Origin: Rhabdophis nuchalis
Taxonomy: Eukaryota; Chordata; Lepidosauria; Squamata; Natricidae
Assembly: GCA_039707465.1 (NCBI GenBank)
Contig: CM077643.1
Location: 317,941,919 to 318,005,918, forward strand
Direction of reading: 5' to 3'
Length of the DNA stretch: 64,000 nucleotides
Part shown: positions 11,855-24,765 of the stretch, piece by piece
How positions within the stretch are numbered: position 1 is the first letter of the stretch
Layout of the letters: every line of letters starts with the position of its first letter
Program-made: the position numbers and the translations under genes
Notes under the pieces: generated by a model
The model's input: the letters and a program-made list of their open reading frames with translations, nothing else
What the model was told of the DNA's origin: nothing
The model's database searches: none

Positions 11855-13620
11855 CTAACCTAGGCCGGCCAAGCAGAAAAAGTGAGTTTTTAATTTCTGA
11901 CGGAAGGAGCGGAGGTCCGTAGTTGTTCTAATGTCGGAGGGAAGGTCGTTCCAGAGGGCTGGGCCCGCCACAGAGAAGGCCCTTCCCCTGGGCGTCGCCC
12001 GCTGACAAAGTCTAGTGGACGGCACCCGGAGAAGTCCCTCTCTGTGGGAGCGAATCAGCCGGGAAGATGTATGGGGCAGAATCCGATCCCGCAGATAGCT
12101 AGGTCCCGAGCCATGGAGCGCTTTAAAGATGAGAACTAGCACCTTGAAGCGCACCCGAAAGACGACAGGTAGCCAGTGCAGCTCGCGCAAGAGCGGTGTT
12201 ACATGGGTATACCTTGTGGTACCCATTATTGCTCGCGCGGCTGCATTCTGGACCAGCTGAAGTCTTCGGGTGCACCTCAAGGGGAGCTCCATGTAGAGAG
12301 AGTTACAATAGTCCAGTCGGGATGTCACGAGAGCCTGAGTGACTGTGCGAAGGGCGTCCCGATCCAATAGGGGATGCAACTGGTGAACCAGGCGAGCCTG
12401 GTAAAACGCCCTCCTGGCCACGGCTGTCACTTGATCTTCCATGGACAGCCGGCCATCCAGGAGGACACCCAAGTTGCGCGCCCCATCCACAGGGGCAAGA
12501 TGTTCGCCCCCTATGGCCAGCGATGGAGTCAACTGGTTGAATCGGGCGGCCGGAAACCACAGCCACTCGGTCTTGGCCGGGTTGAGCCTGAGTCCGTTAC
12601 TTCCCATCCAGATCCATACGGCTTCCAGGCACTGGCACATCACCGCTACGGCATCGTTGGGGTGGTTTGGGGTAGATATATACAGCTGAGTATCATCAGC
12701 GTAGAGATGGTACTCTACCCCAAAGCCACGGATGATCTCACCCAGTGGCTTCATATATGTGTTGAACAGGAGAGGCAAGAGGACCGACCCCTGAGGCACC
12801 CCACATGTGAGGGGTCTCGAGGTCGACCTCTGCTCTCCTGCCAACACAAATTGCGATCGACCAGAGAGGTAGGAGGAGAACCACCGTAAAACGGTGCCTC
12901 CCACCCCCAACCCCCCCAGCCGATGCAATAGGATACCATGGTCGATGGTATCAAAAGCCGCTGAGATGTCTAATAGGACCAGGATGGAGGAGCAACCCCC
13001 ATCTCTGGCCCTCCAGAGATCATCTATCAACGCGACCAATGCCGTCTCGGTGCTATGCCCGGGCCAAAAGCCGGACTGGCGCGGGTCTAGATAATCAACT
13101 TCCTCCAGGTGACGGGGAAACTGTTGTGCCACCACACTCTCAACAACCTTCGCCAAAAAGGGAAGGTTGGAGACTGGACGATAGTTGGTTAATAAAGCTG
13201 GTTCCAAAGAGGGCTTCTTAAGGAGGGGCCTCACCATCGCCTCTTTTAGGGAAGCAGGCAAGGAACCCTCACTTAAGGATGCGTTGACAACCTCTTGGAG
13301 CCAGCCTTGTGTCACCTCCCAGGATGCCAGTACAAGCCAGGAGGGACACGGGTCCAATAAACATGTGGTGGCTCGCAGTCGCCCACGTAACCTGTCCATA
13401 TCCTCGGAAGTAACGGAGTCAAACTCCTCCCAAACAAGATCTGTCTCGTGGCATCCCACTGGGCCATCAATGGAGACTAACTTGTTATGTATCTGAGCGA
13501 TTTTCTCCTGCAGATAAATCACAAATTCCTCTGCTCTACCCTGTAGCGGGGCTTCCCGCACCCTCTGTTGAAGGAGGGAGCGGGTCACCCTAAACAGGGC
13601 GGCAGGCGGTTTTCTGCGGA
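11855..13620 (-). pseudogene. L2 ORF2, reverse-transcriptase half (frameshifted)
   Basis: Continues ORF2 after the one-base deletion. Reverse-transcriptase motifs are intact: LKEAMVRPLLKKPS, YRPVSNLPFLAK, SGFWPGHSTETALVAL, the metal-binding LLDISAAFDTIDH, CGVPQGSVL, and the catalytic YADDTQLYIS. The L2-type C terminus (SRLDYCNSLYMELP, LQLVQNAAARAI, LRELHWLPVVFRVRF) is also present. Apart from the deletion and substitutions at conserved Arg/Gly positions (SGFWPG, NSLYMELP) the frame is open, so decay is recent. Confidence 0.9.
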
Positions 13621-15006
13621 TGCTATGAGAGTGGCACAATGATGACGTTTGGCCACTCTCAGCGCCACAATGTAAGTCCGTAAATGGGCTCTTACCTGTG
13701 TCCGGTCAGATTCAGAACGGGTAGACCTCCATCTTCTCTCTAGGCATCTCTTGTGGCATTTCATCACCCTCAGCTCCTCGGTAAACCAAGGAGCCAGGGT
13801 GGCTCGCCACCGCCAGAGAGGCCGCAAGGGCGCGACCCGATCCAAGGCTCCAGTGGTCGCAATATTCCATGCGGCCACGAGGTCCTCCATCGGGGCGCGG
13901 GTCAGGGGTACAGGAAGTGGCCCAAGCACTGCCTGGAACCCATCAGGGTCCATCAAGCGCCTGGGGTGAAACCAAATAGGTGACTCAGGTTCCGCCTCCC
14001 CGCGGTGAGGGGCAGCGGTTGGAAAGTCGAGCCGGAGAAGTGAGTGGTCTGTCCATGACAAGGGCATGATGACTATATCCCCTATACCCAGATCACTCTT
14101 CCATTGGCCTGAGACAAAGATGAGATCCGGTGTATGTCCACCCTCGTGAGTGGGGCCTTGAATTAGTTGGGTCAGGTCCATGGCCGTCATGGAAGCCATG
14201 AACTCCCGAGCTACCCCGGATGATTCACCCGCCGATGGCAGATTAAAGTCCCCCATGACTAAAAGTCTGGGGGTCTCAACTGCCATCGTAGCGATCATCT
14301 CGAGGAGCTCGGGCAGGGCTGCTGTTACATAGTGGGGAGCCAGGTATACAACTAGCAAGCCCAACTGTCTCCCTAGGCCCCACTTCACGCAGAGGGACTC
14401 ACAACCGGTAGTCTGTGGCACAATGGTCTCTCTCGGCTTCAGACCTTCCCTAATAATAACCGCTACCCCACCACCCCTGCCTAGGGCCCGAGGCTGATGA
14501 AAAGCGCGGTAACCTGGTGGGCACATTTCAACGAGGGGGAGTCCTCCCTCGTGGCCCAACCAGGTCTCCGCAATTCCTACCAGGTCCGGCTCCCCCTCTG
14601 ACACGAGGTCATGGATGTGGGGGGCTTTGTTGACCACGGACCTGGCATTGCAGAACATCAGCCGTAGGCCCTGGCTCTGTACTCCCTGACCACCTAGCTT
14701 GCGGGGGTTGTGGCACTTGACCGTTTGTAACCATCGGCCTCGTGCCCCCAACCGGGAGGATAGAACTTGTCTCCCATCGGATGTGCCTCTCCCTGCCACC
14801 CTCTCGATGGGTAGGCCCTCCATGGAAACGACCCCTGTATCCCCCCTCTTAGCGGAGCCATCTGCCTCCCTCCGTTGTCTGCTGGCTCGGCCCGTTCCCT
14901 TCTTGCTAGTCTCAACCTGTCTATACCCTCCCCCCTCCCTGGTACCCCCTAAAATAGACAACAGTTTTTTTACTAAAAAACCCCTACACCTGCGCTTTCG
15001 CCACTT
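13605..15006 (-). pseudogene. L2 ORF2, endonuclease half (frameshifted)
   Basis: Encodes the basic N-terminal region and the apurinic-type endonuclease of an L2 LINE. Visible motifs: MFCNARSVVNK, GIAETWLGHEGG, GRGGGVAVII, the catalytic-loop motif MGDFNLPS, and WTDHSLLRLDF. The frame continues artificially upstream into hAT sequence up to 15327, so that stretch is not L2 protein. The frame is lost near 13605, where one C is missing relative to the intact copy at 49491 (ccgcctgccgcc versus ccgccctgccgcc), giving a spurious stop near 13585. The endonuclease would nick target DNA for target-primed reverse transcription. Confidence 0.9.
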
Positions 15007-15246
15007 CTTAAGGTAGCTGCAGCTCGGGTCCTCCGCCCGCCCGCCCGCTCTGGATGAGGCAACCGTAACCTCCTCACTGACATGCTGGCCCCTCCGGGTA
15101 GCCCCGGAAAGTGCGCCGCTGTGGCCATCGGAAGGAGCTGGTGGGGCTGCTCCCTCCTCCTCCTCTCCGGCCCTGCGGCCCGGTCTTATGAAGCCGCGGA
15201 CTGGCACCGGTCCGCGGACCGGGGGTTGGAGACCCCTGCTGTAAAG

Positions 15247-15295
15247 CAGTATGAAGCAGTATATAAGTCTAAGTTCAATTGCTATTGCAAGTATT
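15247..15295 (+). mobile_element. tRNA-derived SINE, 3' part
   Basis: Continuation of the SINE at 10268-10431 after the hAT insertion: cagtatgaagcagtatataagtctaag...attgctattgc, the typical 3' end of this squamate SINE. Confidence 0.8.
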
Positions 15296-15299
15296 GGTG

Positions 15300-17230
15300 A
15301 ATTGTTACAGCAGAAAAACAAAGACATTAAAAATCCTTCAAATCTTATTTGACAGAACAGTTAATATTCTTAATGTCGGCATAACAGTGATTCTGGACCT
15401 GGGTCCCTTTTCTTAACTATCCCAGCACAATGCTATGAAAATCTGAAGAAAATCTTCTCAAAAGAGAACCATTGACTAACTCTTCAAGGCAGCGATAGAC
15501 TGCTGTTTCTAAAGTAGAATGCATTGCTTTCGCAAGGTATATTCTCAACCAGAAATTCACTATGCCTTACACAGGGATAGGTTGAAATTTATTGTAATTG
15601 CAAACCCACAATCACAATATTGGGTGATCAAGGGAATACTTATCTTGTCTCACCACTGGGATTGTACTGTACATTCTCCTAATCCTCTTTCTCTCCTTTG
15701 TCCAATTCTAACGTAATGAAACTTTTAGCAATGTCAGTTTTCCAGCCTATCAACACATATCACTTCAATGTTTGATACGGAATGTGATTGCCATATCTCT
15801 TGTATCTTCAAAGCGCCTTCAGAGAGTTGCTGAGAGATGAAAATCTGTAACAGCACTCTCTCTTAGCATATTGCACTGCAACTAAGAGACCATTTCATTG
15901 ACCTTCATGAGTGCCATCCAGATCAATCATATTTTCTTTTACTGTTTCTATGATAAACCAAGTAGGCTTGCCATCAAGGTATAAGACTAGATGCCTTTGT
16001 ATTTGGGATGCTAGGGAGATTTTTTTTTTTTGGTTTATTTTATGTTTTCAATTTTCAAGTGAGTCGTGAAAAAGTTCAGAAATATCTTTCCTCGGGATTA
16101 AGTAATGGGAGATCACTATCACAAATATTAATCACAGCCTTTATTCATGGGCTAAAAAGAATGTTATGGAAAATTGTTTTACTCTTATCTCTGCAATGAA
16201 AGAAAGCTATAGTATATTTCATAACCAGAATTTATCTGCATTGTGGAATTGATAAAGGATCTTGTCACATCCAGGGCCTGGGCTGAAATCTCCTTTAGTT
16301 AAATGCTGACATACAACTTCAAAACCATTTATATGAAACAAGTTTGTTTTGCTTTTATTACTAAAGGTCAAGTGTTAATGCAAGATATTGTAACTTTATC
16401 CAAACCAGACAAAGGAGCTCATGATGACAGGGGAGATGTGACTAACTATTTCCATTGAAGATGGCCAGCAAGTCTAGGAATATATTCTTATCAGGATAAA
16501 CACCTCAGCTTTAGACTTCCCCAACCATTGAACATAGGCTGTGTTTCATAGTACATTGGGTTTTATCCAAATATCCTATGGTGGGAGTTCAACTTACAAA
16601 GTTTTTGATTCAACAGGCACCCTTAGTAATGGAAGCAGAGCAGGAAAAACAATTGTGGGTGATTCTACGTCACACATATCATCTGTCTTTCCCCCAGAAA
16701 TATATTCACAAATCACATCCAGCACTTTTAAAAAAATCTGTGGGCAAAGTTTTCTCACCTAGAATTCTGATAGAGTCTTAAAGAACTATCGCATGTATGA
16801 AAAACAATTATCACTGCATTTTGAAAAAACAGTCTATGAGGAGTTCCCACTGAGACCACCCACATTTCTTGTTGTTTGAAGTTAATTACTAGCCTAATCT
16901 CTGACAAACAATAAAGCAATTTCACTTCAATAGAAGGCAATTTAATAGCCTAATGCATCTTTTCTGACTAAAGAAAAAGGAATCTGGTTATGATCTGCAA
17001 ATCAGGCTATGAAAAGCTGTGCTTTCATTTGAAAATGGGTGGGTGGGTGGCAGAAGACCATCATTTCTTAGAGGAAAGAGATTGCTTGTTTGAGGTGTTC
17101 CCTCCAAAGTAACATAGAAACGTAGTTATGCCTCTTGTTCCTAATAGCAAATTAACTTAATAGTAAACGAGAAACAACAAATGCCTAATTTCACTCTCAG
17201 ATGTGAGCTCCAAAGATATCGCATGTATCG
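15300..17230. other. No gene recognised
   Basis: AT-rich single-copy-looking DNA with short unrelated frames only. Confidence 0.5.
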
Positions 17231-17235
17231 CATGT

Positions 17236-17662
17236 ACTTCCCTTCGACCGATCCGCTCCCACAGAGAGGGCCTTCTCCGGGTGCCGTCGGCTGGACAATG
17301 CCGGTTAGCGACACCCAGGGGAAGAGCCTTCTCTGTGGCGGGCCCTGCCCTCTGGAACGCCCTGCCCCCCGAACTACGTAACATCTCGGACCTCCGCCTG
17401 TTCCGCCAGTGCCTCAAAACGCTTCTGTTCCAACAAGCCGGCCTAGTATAACCCCCGATACTGAGTTTTAACATTGTAAATTTTAATTAGAGATTTTATA
17501 ATGTTGGTTTTAGCACGTCATTATTATTTAATAGCTTTTTAATATGGGTATTTATATGTATGTTTTGGTTTTAAATTGCCTGTGCGCCGCCCTGGGTCCT
17601 TTTAGGAGAAGGGCGGGGTATAAATTAGATTAATAAATAAATAAATAAATAAATAAATATCT
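17236..17662 (+). mobile_element. L2 LINE, 3' end
   Basis: 5'-truncated L2 retaining the last 70 or so codons of ORF2 in an open frame to 17451 (LRPIRSHREGLLRVPSAG, GRAFSVAGPALWNALPPELR, ending FQQAGLV). The 3' UTR follows (gccgccctgggtccttttag...aagggcggggtataaatt), with an AAAT-repeat tail at 17631-17660. The ORF ending agrees with the copies at 31248 and 49491. Confidence 0.9.
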
Positions 17663-18125
17663 TTTGACACGGAAGCATCACACATGGTTTACTGAATAAA
17701 CTACAACTGGCTTGGTTTACACAACATTTGTCACTATAATCATGGTTTCCAAAGTATAGAAGATGGTTCACAAAATCCATTTAAGTTAAAACCATGCAAT
17801 GCAGCCTGGTGTGATGCACGAGACCAATCCATACAAGGAATAATATATATGGGAAGGCAATGTTGGAGATATGAATTATGTATCAGCAATTAAAGAAAGC
17901 AACAAGTTAAGGTTTATCATTTAACAAGGGAAAATAGGGTTTCCTCCCATAAATCTTTTATTTAAAGGAGAACTCTCATGCATATATTTACTGAGCTCTT
18001 GTGAATATACATATGGAGAAATGTACTGCAGAGAATTTTAAATATTATCTTCTGCAATCAGGGAATACATCCAGGGACGTTTGCATGGTTACAGCATTGC
18101 ATGAGCTAGTTTAGGTGCATTCAAG

Positions 18126-18222
18126 TGGCTTTATGATTTTAATTTTCATGTTCTCCATCCTCCATATGATTTTAATTTTCATGTTCTCCATCCTTTCATG
18201 TTCTCCATCCTGTTCTCCATTT
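18126..18222. repeat. Short tandem duplication
   Basis: Units built on gattttaattttcatgttc followed by tccatcct, repeated about 2.5 times with shorter partial copies. Confidence 0.85.
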
Positions 18223-18353
18223 GTTAACTATCCCCTGAAAACTTATTACCACAGTTTTTAAAGCTTGGAATAAGTTTATAGGTTGATAGCAGTCTCCCGT
18301 CCCATACCATACTTTTCTCTATTACTAAGCTGATTATGTTGCAGCAAATAATG

Positions 18354-18626
18354 CAGTGATGGGATTCAAAAAAATTTACTACCGGTTTTGTGGGCGTGGC
18401 TTGGTGAGCCAGGGGAAGGATACTGGAAAATTTCCATGCCCTCCTCACTCCAGGGGAAGGTTACTGCAAAATCCCCATCCCCCCCCCAATCAGCTGGTAC
18501 ACGGGAGGCAGAAAATAGATGAGGGCGGGGCCAGTCAGAGGTGGTATTTACTAGTTCTCTGAACTACTTAAAATATCCGCTACCAGTTCTCCAGAACTGA
18601 TCAGAATCTGCTGAATACTACCTCTG
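18354..18626. mobile_element. hAT non-autonomous element
   Basis: Left end cagtgatgggattcaaa and right end ...tactacctctg, with near-matching duplications aaataatg (18346-18353) and aaacaatg (18627-18634; 7 of 8). The interior (taccggttttgtgggcgtggc) matches the element at 1109-1341. Non-coding. Confidence 0.75.
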
Positions 18627-19020
18627 AAACAATGAGAAAAATAGTTCAGTTTCCCCATTCTTAACAGTAAAAAACATGGAACAGCATAAACATGAAGGAA
18701 GAGAAACAAAAAGTTTACATTTTCATTCAAGATCCAATGGTGACTGTCATAATCGGCATCCAAATCTCCTTCTTGCTCCCCATGAGACCATAAAACGTAA
18801 GGAATAAATCTCTTAGCAATAAGGACTCACTGACTCTGAGATGTGTACAGTATCTTAAATGCGCAATTTGAGTTACAACAAATAAAATAGACAGCATCAA
18901 TATAATACTGTCAATTACAACCAAGTAAAATTAAAAAAAATCGTACATCATGCTCTTGCAGTTATAGTTGTAATACAACTTTCCAGTTTACCAGAATATG
19001 CTGCCAACTTAAACACCATA

Positions 19021-19395
19021 CAGGTAGTCCTTGACTTACAACCACAACTGTGCTCTACAATTCTGTTGTTAAGGAAGACATTTAAGTGAGTTTCCCCCCG
19101 TTTTATGACCTTTTTGCCATAGTTGTTTAGTGAATCACTGCAGTTGATAAGTTAGCAACACAGTTGTTAAGTGAATCTGATTTCCCTATTGATTTTGCTC
19201 ATCAAAAGGTTGCAGAAGATGACCCCAGGAGAGTAACGGTCATAAGTATGAACCAAGCATCTGAATTTTGATCACATGAACATGGGGATGCTACAAAGGT
19301 CGTAAGTGTGAAAAATAGTCATAAGTCACTTTTTTCAGTGCCACTGTAACTTTGAATGGTCACAAAATGAACTACTGTAAGTTGAGGGCTATCTG
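19021..19395. mobile_element. TA-target MITE (caggtagtccttgac family)
   Basis: Inverted ends caggtagtccttgacttac and the complement of ...taagttgagggctatctg, flanked by TA at 19019-19020 and 19396-19397. Fragments of the same family occur at 54345-54450 and about 59165-59260, and the element at 46599-47091 is a relative. Confidence 0.8.
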
Positions 19396-19399
19396 TACT

Positions 19400-20620
19400 T
19401 CACTTTTTGTCTTCAAAGCAGATGACTTGAGCTCTTTCAGTTAACTAGCCTTCTTTCAGTTAACATGTGAGATGTACGGACCCATTCTTCTAAATACTAT
19501 CTTTCCTGAAAACTCCTAACTTGTCTTGCTAACAATTTTCTCCTTCCATTTAGAGAAACAAATAGAAGATCAACTGTTCGGGACATTGATACTATTCAGT
19601 AGAGAAGTCTTAGTTAAAGACCTGGAAACAGCAGAAACAAAGTCACCATATAATGGTGGTTTTTTTGAATCCCCCCCACTTTTAAAAGTTAAAGATGAGG
19701 GTAGTTGTGTTTATATATGTGATTTCAAGAAACTGGTTCTCCTAAATAGAGAGCAATGGCAACTTGAATTCTGTGCTAAGCAATGCTAAGGAGATGTTAC
19801 AAGGACACCTGCAAAACTGGGGAGGGAGGCGCATGAAAAAGAGCAAAGCAGCGTTGCTCCGCAAAAAAACCCTTCACTTAAATTTGTAGTGAAGATTTGA
19901 AAAGAAACAAAGAGAAGATACCCAGGAGATAAAAAAAAGAAGGTAGCCACTAAGAAGACTGTGTCAGACAGGTTAAAATCTGAAATAAGCTAAGCTTAAT
20001 GAAAGAAGCAAAGAATAATATCCATTTTTCACTTTTTCACCCCCAGCAAGAGCCTAGATTGTGCTGCACTGAACTGCTTGGTAATTAAAAACAAATCCAG
20101 ACAACCCCAATCCTCATGTGTTTATGTTTTGAGTAATCGGTATTAATTTCTCACATGGAACATTATAATTAGTGCAGCAATGCACACAGATTGACTATTA
20201 ACCTGTTGTTGTTTTTTAGCCTCACTTTCAGATTTGAATAACAGTTATTTCAAAACATGATTCCATCCTCTCACCTCTGATCAATTCTCTTGTACTCAAG
20301 ACGAGATATTTTTTAAAGCCAGAATGAAAAGGGGGGGGGAGGGGGGAGAGGAAATACTCATAAGACTGTGTATTTAGAGTCCACAAGTCAGGAGATAATA
20401 AATGAACTGCATTAAAAAAAAACCTGTCAGGCTGTGACATGGACAGCCTAAAAGGAATGAAAACTATTATGAGATAATTTTGTAAGTACATTGCTTTTCT
20501 TATCATATTACCCCAAATGATTTAGCCTGTGGTTTTTTTAAGCATACAGATGGTTTCCTAAAAGTTGCACTCTCACAAGAGATCAGAGGGATGTAGACAA
20601 GAAAGTGGATCTTCTCTGTG
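19400..20620. other. No gene recognised
   Basis: AT-rich with short ORFs only; a G-run lies near 20330-20350. Confidence 0.5.
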
Positions 20621-20623
20621 GCA

Positions 20624-20743
20624 GCCTCCATGGAGGAGTGGCTAATAGGTAGAGCTCTTGCCTCATAAGCAGGAGGTTGTGGGTTCGATCCTAGGTAGAG
20701 GCACATGTAGGGTCTCCTGCTTGGGCTGGGGGTTGGACTAGAT
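20624..20743 (+). mobile_element. tRNA-headed SINE with CR1-like tail, 5' part
   Basis: The tRNA-like head has A box tggctaatagg (20639-20649), a 5-bp anticodon-type stem enclosing the loop CTCATAA (anticodon CAT, Met-like), and B box ggttcgatcc (20682-20691). It then changes to a CR1-type 3' end (gggggttggactagat). The hAT at 20744 interrupts it, and the tail continues at 22401. A SINE carrying a LINE tail is expected to borrow that LINE's reverse transcriptase, here CR1. Confidence 0.75.
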
Positions 20744-21104
20744 CAGGGGTCCCCAACCTTTTTTGCACCAGGGACCGGTTTCATTTTAAAGAAAATTCTG
20801 AGGACCGGCTGGCCTAGAGGAGGAGGGTGGGAGGGGGAACAGGCGGTCCATGCGCATGCGGGGAGGGTGGGGGGAGAGTCGGCTCACTTGGCCCTCTAGG
20901 GCAGTGGTGGGCAAACGTATTAGTCAATAGAGCCAAATATCAACAGTACCACTACTGAAATTTCTTTAGAGAGCCAAAAGGTGTGGCCTGTTTTGTGGGA
21001 GTGGCTCAGCGGTCATGTGACCGGCCAACTTGGAAAATGTGGTGAAACTCACTTAACGGTCTTGCTTAGCAACCAAAATTTTGGGCTCAATAGTGGTCAT
21101 AAGT

Positions 21105-21190
<86 letters not shown>

Positions 21191-21234
21191 TTCCTTCCTT
21201 CCTTCCCTCCTTCCTTCCTTCCTTCCTTCCTTCC
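21105..21234. repeat. (TTTC)n/(TTCC)n microsatellite
   Basis: About 20 TTTC units followed by TTCC units inside element B. The complementary tract in element C (24010-24176) is longer, which is a length difference between otherwise near-identical copies. Confidence 0.95.
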
Positions 21235-21861
21235 ATTTCTGGCTGGTCTTTGGTCTTCTGAAGATGGTAAAAATGGATTTATGGGCACTCGTTATATATA
21301 AAGGCAGCCCATGACTCTTTGGGATACTGGTTTGAATCCAGGAAATGACTCAGAGGATGTGATTCCTTTGAAATGACCACTGGGAGAAAAATAGATCTTT
21401 AACCTGGTTAACCAAAAAAGTAGCTTGAGGTGGAAGGAAATAGGAAAATAGATTTCTTCCTTTCCTTTCCTTCCTTCCATTGCCTCCCTCCCCCTTCCTC
21501 CCTTCCTTCTTTCCTTCCCTCCCTCCTACCCTCCATCTCTTTCTTTTTCTTTCCTTCCTTCCTTCTTTCACCCCTCCCTTCCTCCTCCCTCCCCCTTCTT
21601 TCCTTCACTCCCTCCCTCCCACCCTCCATTCATCTTTCTTTTTATATTTTTCTTTCTCTTTCTCTGTTTCTCTCTCTCTCTCTCTCTGTATCTGTATCTG
21701 TCTCTCTCTCCTCCCTCCGCCCACCTCTGTCACTTTGTGTGTGTGTGTGTGTGTGTGTGTGTCTGATTCCCTCTCTCCCTCCCTCTCTCTAAGTCTGTCT
21801 CTCTGTGTGTCTGTCATTATCTCCCCCCCCCCCCGGGAAGCAGCAGAGGGGCCAGCATGTC

Positions 21862-22326
21862 GGCTGGAGAGGAGGAGGAGGGAGCAGAGGATGGCCGAGC
21901 GCGCCTCCAGCAGCTCCTTCCGACGGCCACCGCCGCGCACTTTCCGGGGCTTCCCAGAGGGGCCGGCATGTCAGCTGAGGAGGTAACGTGCCTCATCCCA
22001 CAGCGAGCGAACGAGCGAGCAGCCGGAGGACTCGAGCCTGCGGCTTCCTTAAGCACTGCCGAAACCGTCCGGGCACCACATGGGGCTGGAAGGGAGGTGA
22101 GTGTGTGGCGCCCAGATGGCCTCGGCGGTGCTTAAGGTAGCCGCAGGCTCGAGTCTTCCGCCCGCCCGCTCGTTCGCTCGCTGTGGGATGAGGCACGTTA
22201 CCTCCTCAGCTGACATGCCAGCCCCTCTGGGAAGCCCCGGAAAGTGCACGGCGGCGGTGGCCGTTGGAAGGAGCTGCTGGAGGCGCGCTCGGCCATCCTC
22301 TGTTCCCTCCTCCTCCTCTCCAGCCC
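21862..22326. repeat. GC-rich internal palindrome of hAT B
   Basis: Two arms of roughly 200 bp, about 21862-22075 and 22120-22326, are near-perfect reverse complements (for example ggctggagaggaggagg and cctcctcctcctctccag; ctgaggaggtaacgtg and cacgttacctcctcag). As a result the same peptides appear in frames on both strands, which argues they are not real proteins. Confidence 0.85.
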
Positions 22327-22400
22327 TGCGGCCCGGTTCCTATCAGGCCGCGGACCGGCACCGGGCCGCGGACCGGGGGTTGGGGACCCCTGGACTAGAT

Positions 22401-22438
22401 AACCTGCAAGGTCCCTTCCAACTCTGTTAATCTGTTAA
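22401..22438 (+). mobile_element. CR1-like SINE tail, 3' part
   Basis: Completes the SINE begun at 20624: aacctgcaaggtcccttcc followed by tctgttaa repeated twice, the 8-bp-repeat ending typical of CR1. Confidence 0.75.
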
Positions 22439-22600
22439 TATTTTGAAGGAGAGGGTTAAAAGTCAAAAAGTACTAGGAGAGAACAGTAGACAGGAATAAA
22501 TAGAATAAAATCTAAAGGGAAGAAATGTGAAGTTACACATGAGAAACAAAAGAAATATATATGGAATGGGGATAAATCTGGCTCAAGAGCAGCACACATG

Positions 22601-22848
22601 AGAAGCTCAACATGGCCCATCAGTGTAATGCAACTGCAAAGGGGGCCCATAACATCTTGAGGAACAACAAAAGGAGCATAGAGTCCAGATCACAGGAAGT
22701 AATTGTCCCACACTACTCAACCTTAGCTAGTCCTCACTTGGAGTATTGCATTCAGTTCTGCACACTCCCGTTTTAAAAAGACACAGATAATTAGAGCAAG
22801 TCTAGAGAAGGGCTACCAAGATGGCAAAAAGATGGAAATCCTGTAAGG
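22601..22848 (+). mobile_element. CR1 LINE ORF2 fragment, 5' part
   Basis: Decayed CR1 C-terminal reverse-transcriptase region; the stretch near 22725-22772 reads LASPHLEYCIQFCTLP, matching the conserved CR1 motif around Pro-His-Leu-Glu-Tyr. Interrupted by hAT C at 22849 and continued at 24544. Confidence 0.75.
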
Positions 22849-24535
<1,687 letters not shown>

Positions 24536-24543
24536 CTGTAAGG

Positions 24544-24765
24544 AACAGTTAAAAGATCTAGGTATGTTTAGCTTGTAGAAAAGAAGGCTGAGAGGGGACA
24601 TGAGAGCTACATTCAAATATACAAAGGGCAGCCACATTGTAGGGGGTTTAGATTTATTCTCACTTTCTCCAAAGGGTAAGATTAGCTGTTGATAAGAAAC
24701 TTCAAGAATACAGGTAGATACAGGTAGTGGATATTAGGAAGAACGATATTACTGTTATCCTCTCA
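24544..24765 (+). mobile_element. CR1 LINE ORF2 fragment, 3' part
   Basis: Resumes after the hAT duplication: cagttaaaagatctaggtatgtttagcttgtag (an ELGMFSL-type motif) and aaggctgagaggggacatg, typical of the CR1 C terminus, here degenerate. Confidence 0.7.

Larger units (their letters stand above)
11658..15006 (-). mobile_element. L2-clade LINE inserted in hAT A
   Basis: A 5'-truncated L2 on the minus strand. Its 3' end, at 11658 in window coordinates, has an aaaatgaaa-type tail and the L2 3' UTR signature; its 5' edge is near 15006, where the hAT sequence cttaaggtagc resumes. It has nearly all of ORF2 in two frames separated by a one-base deletion. The hAT parts join as gatggtgctt / cttaaggtagc, as in copies B and C, and any target duplication is at most 3-4 bp. 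Confidence 0.9.
10432..15238. mobile_element. hAT element A, inside SINE, split by L2
   Basis: Termini caggggtccccaacc and the complement of ...gttggagacccctg, flanked by the perfect 8-bp duplication ctgtaaag at 10424-10431 and 15239-15246. Same family as elements B (20744-22392) and C (22849-24535), but it carries an L2 LINE at 11658-15006. Net hAT length is about 1.46 kb. The non-coding interior contains a second hAT terminus (cagtggtgggcaaac at about 10581), pyrimidine tracts and a GC-rich right end. No transposase is encoded. Confidence 0.9.
20744..22392 (+). mobile_element. hAT element B
   Basis: 1649 bp. Ends caggggtccccaacc and ggttggggacccctg are perfect inverted repeats, flanked by the 8-bp duplication gactagat at 20736-20743 and 22393-22400. 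Non-coding interior: a second hAT-type terminus (cagtggtgggcaaac, about 20904), a (TTTC)n/(TTCC)n microsatellite, a polypyrimidine tract with TG repeats, and a GC-rich palindrome of about 460 bp at the right end. Almost identical to element C in inverted orientation. Needs an external hAT transposase. Confidence 0.92.

Noticed and set aside
12176..13496. ORFs antisense to the L2 at 11658-15006 (and similar ones opposite 31248-33359 and 49491-52772)
   Set aside because: Shadow frames of a GC-rich coding region; they recur in all L2 copies only because the sense strand is homologous.
20639..20700. Possible genuine tRNA-Met gene
   Set aside because: A and B boxes and a CAT loop are present, but the acceptor arms do not pair well and the sequence runs straight into a CR1-like tail, so a SINE head fits better.
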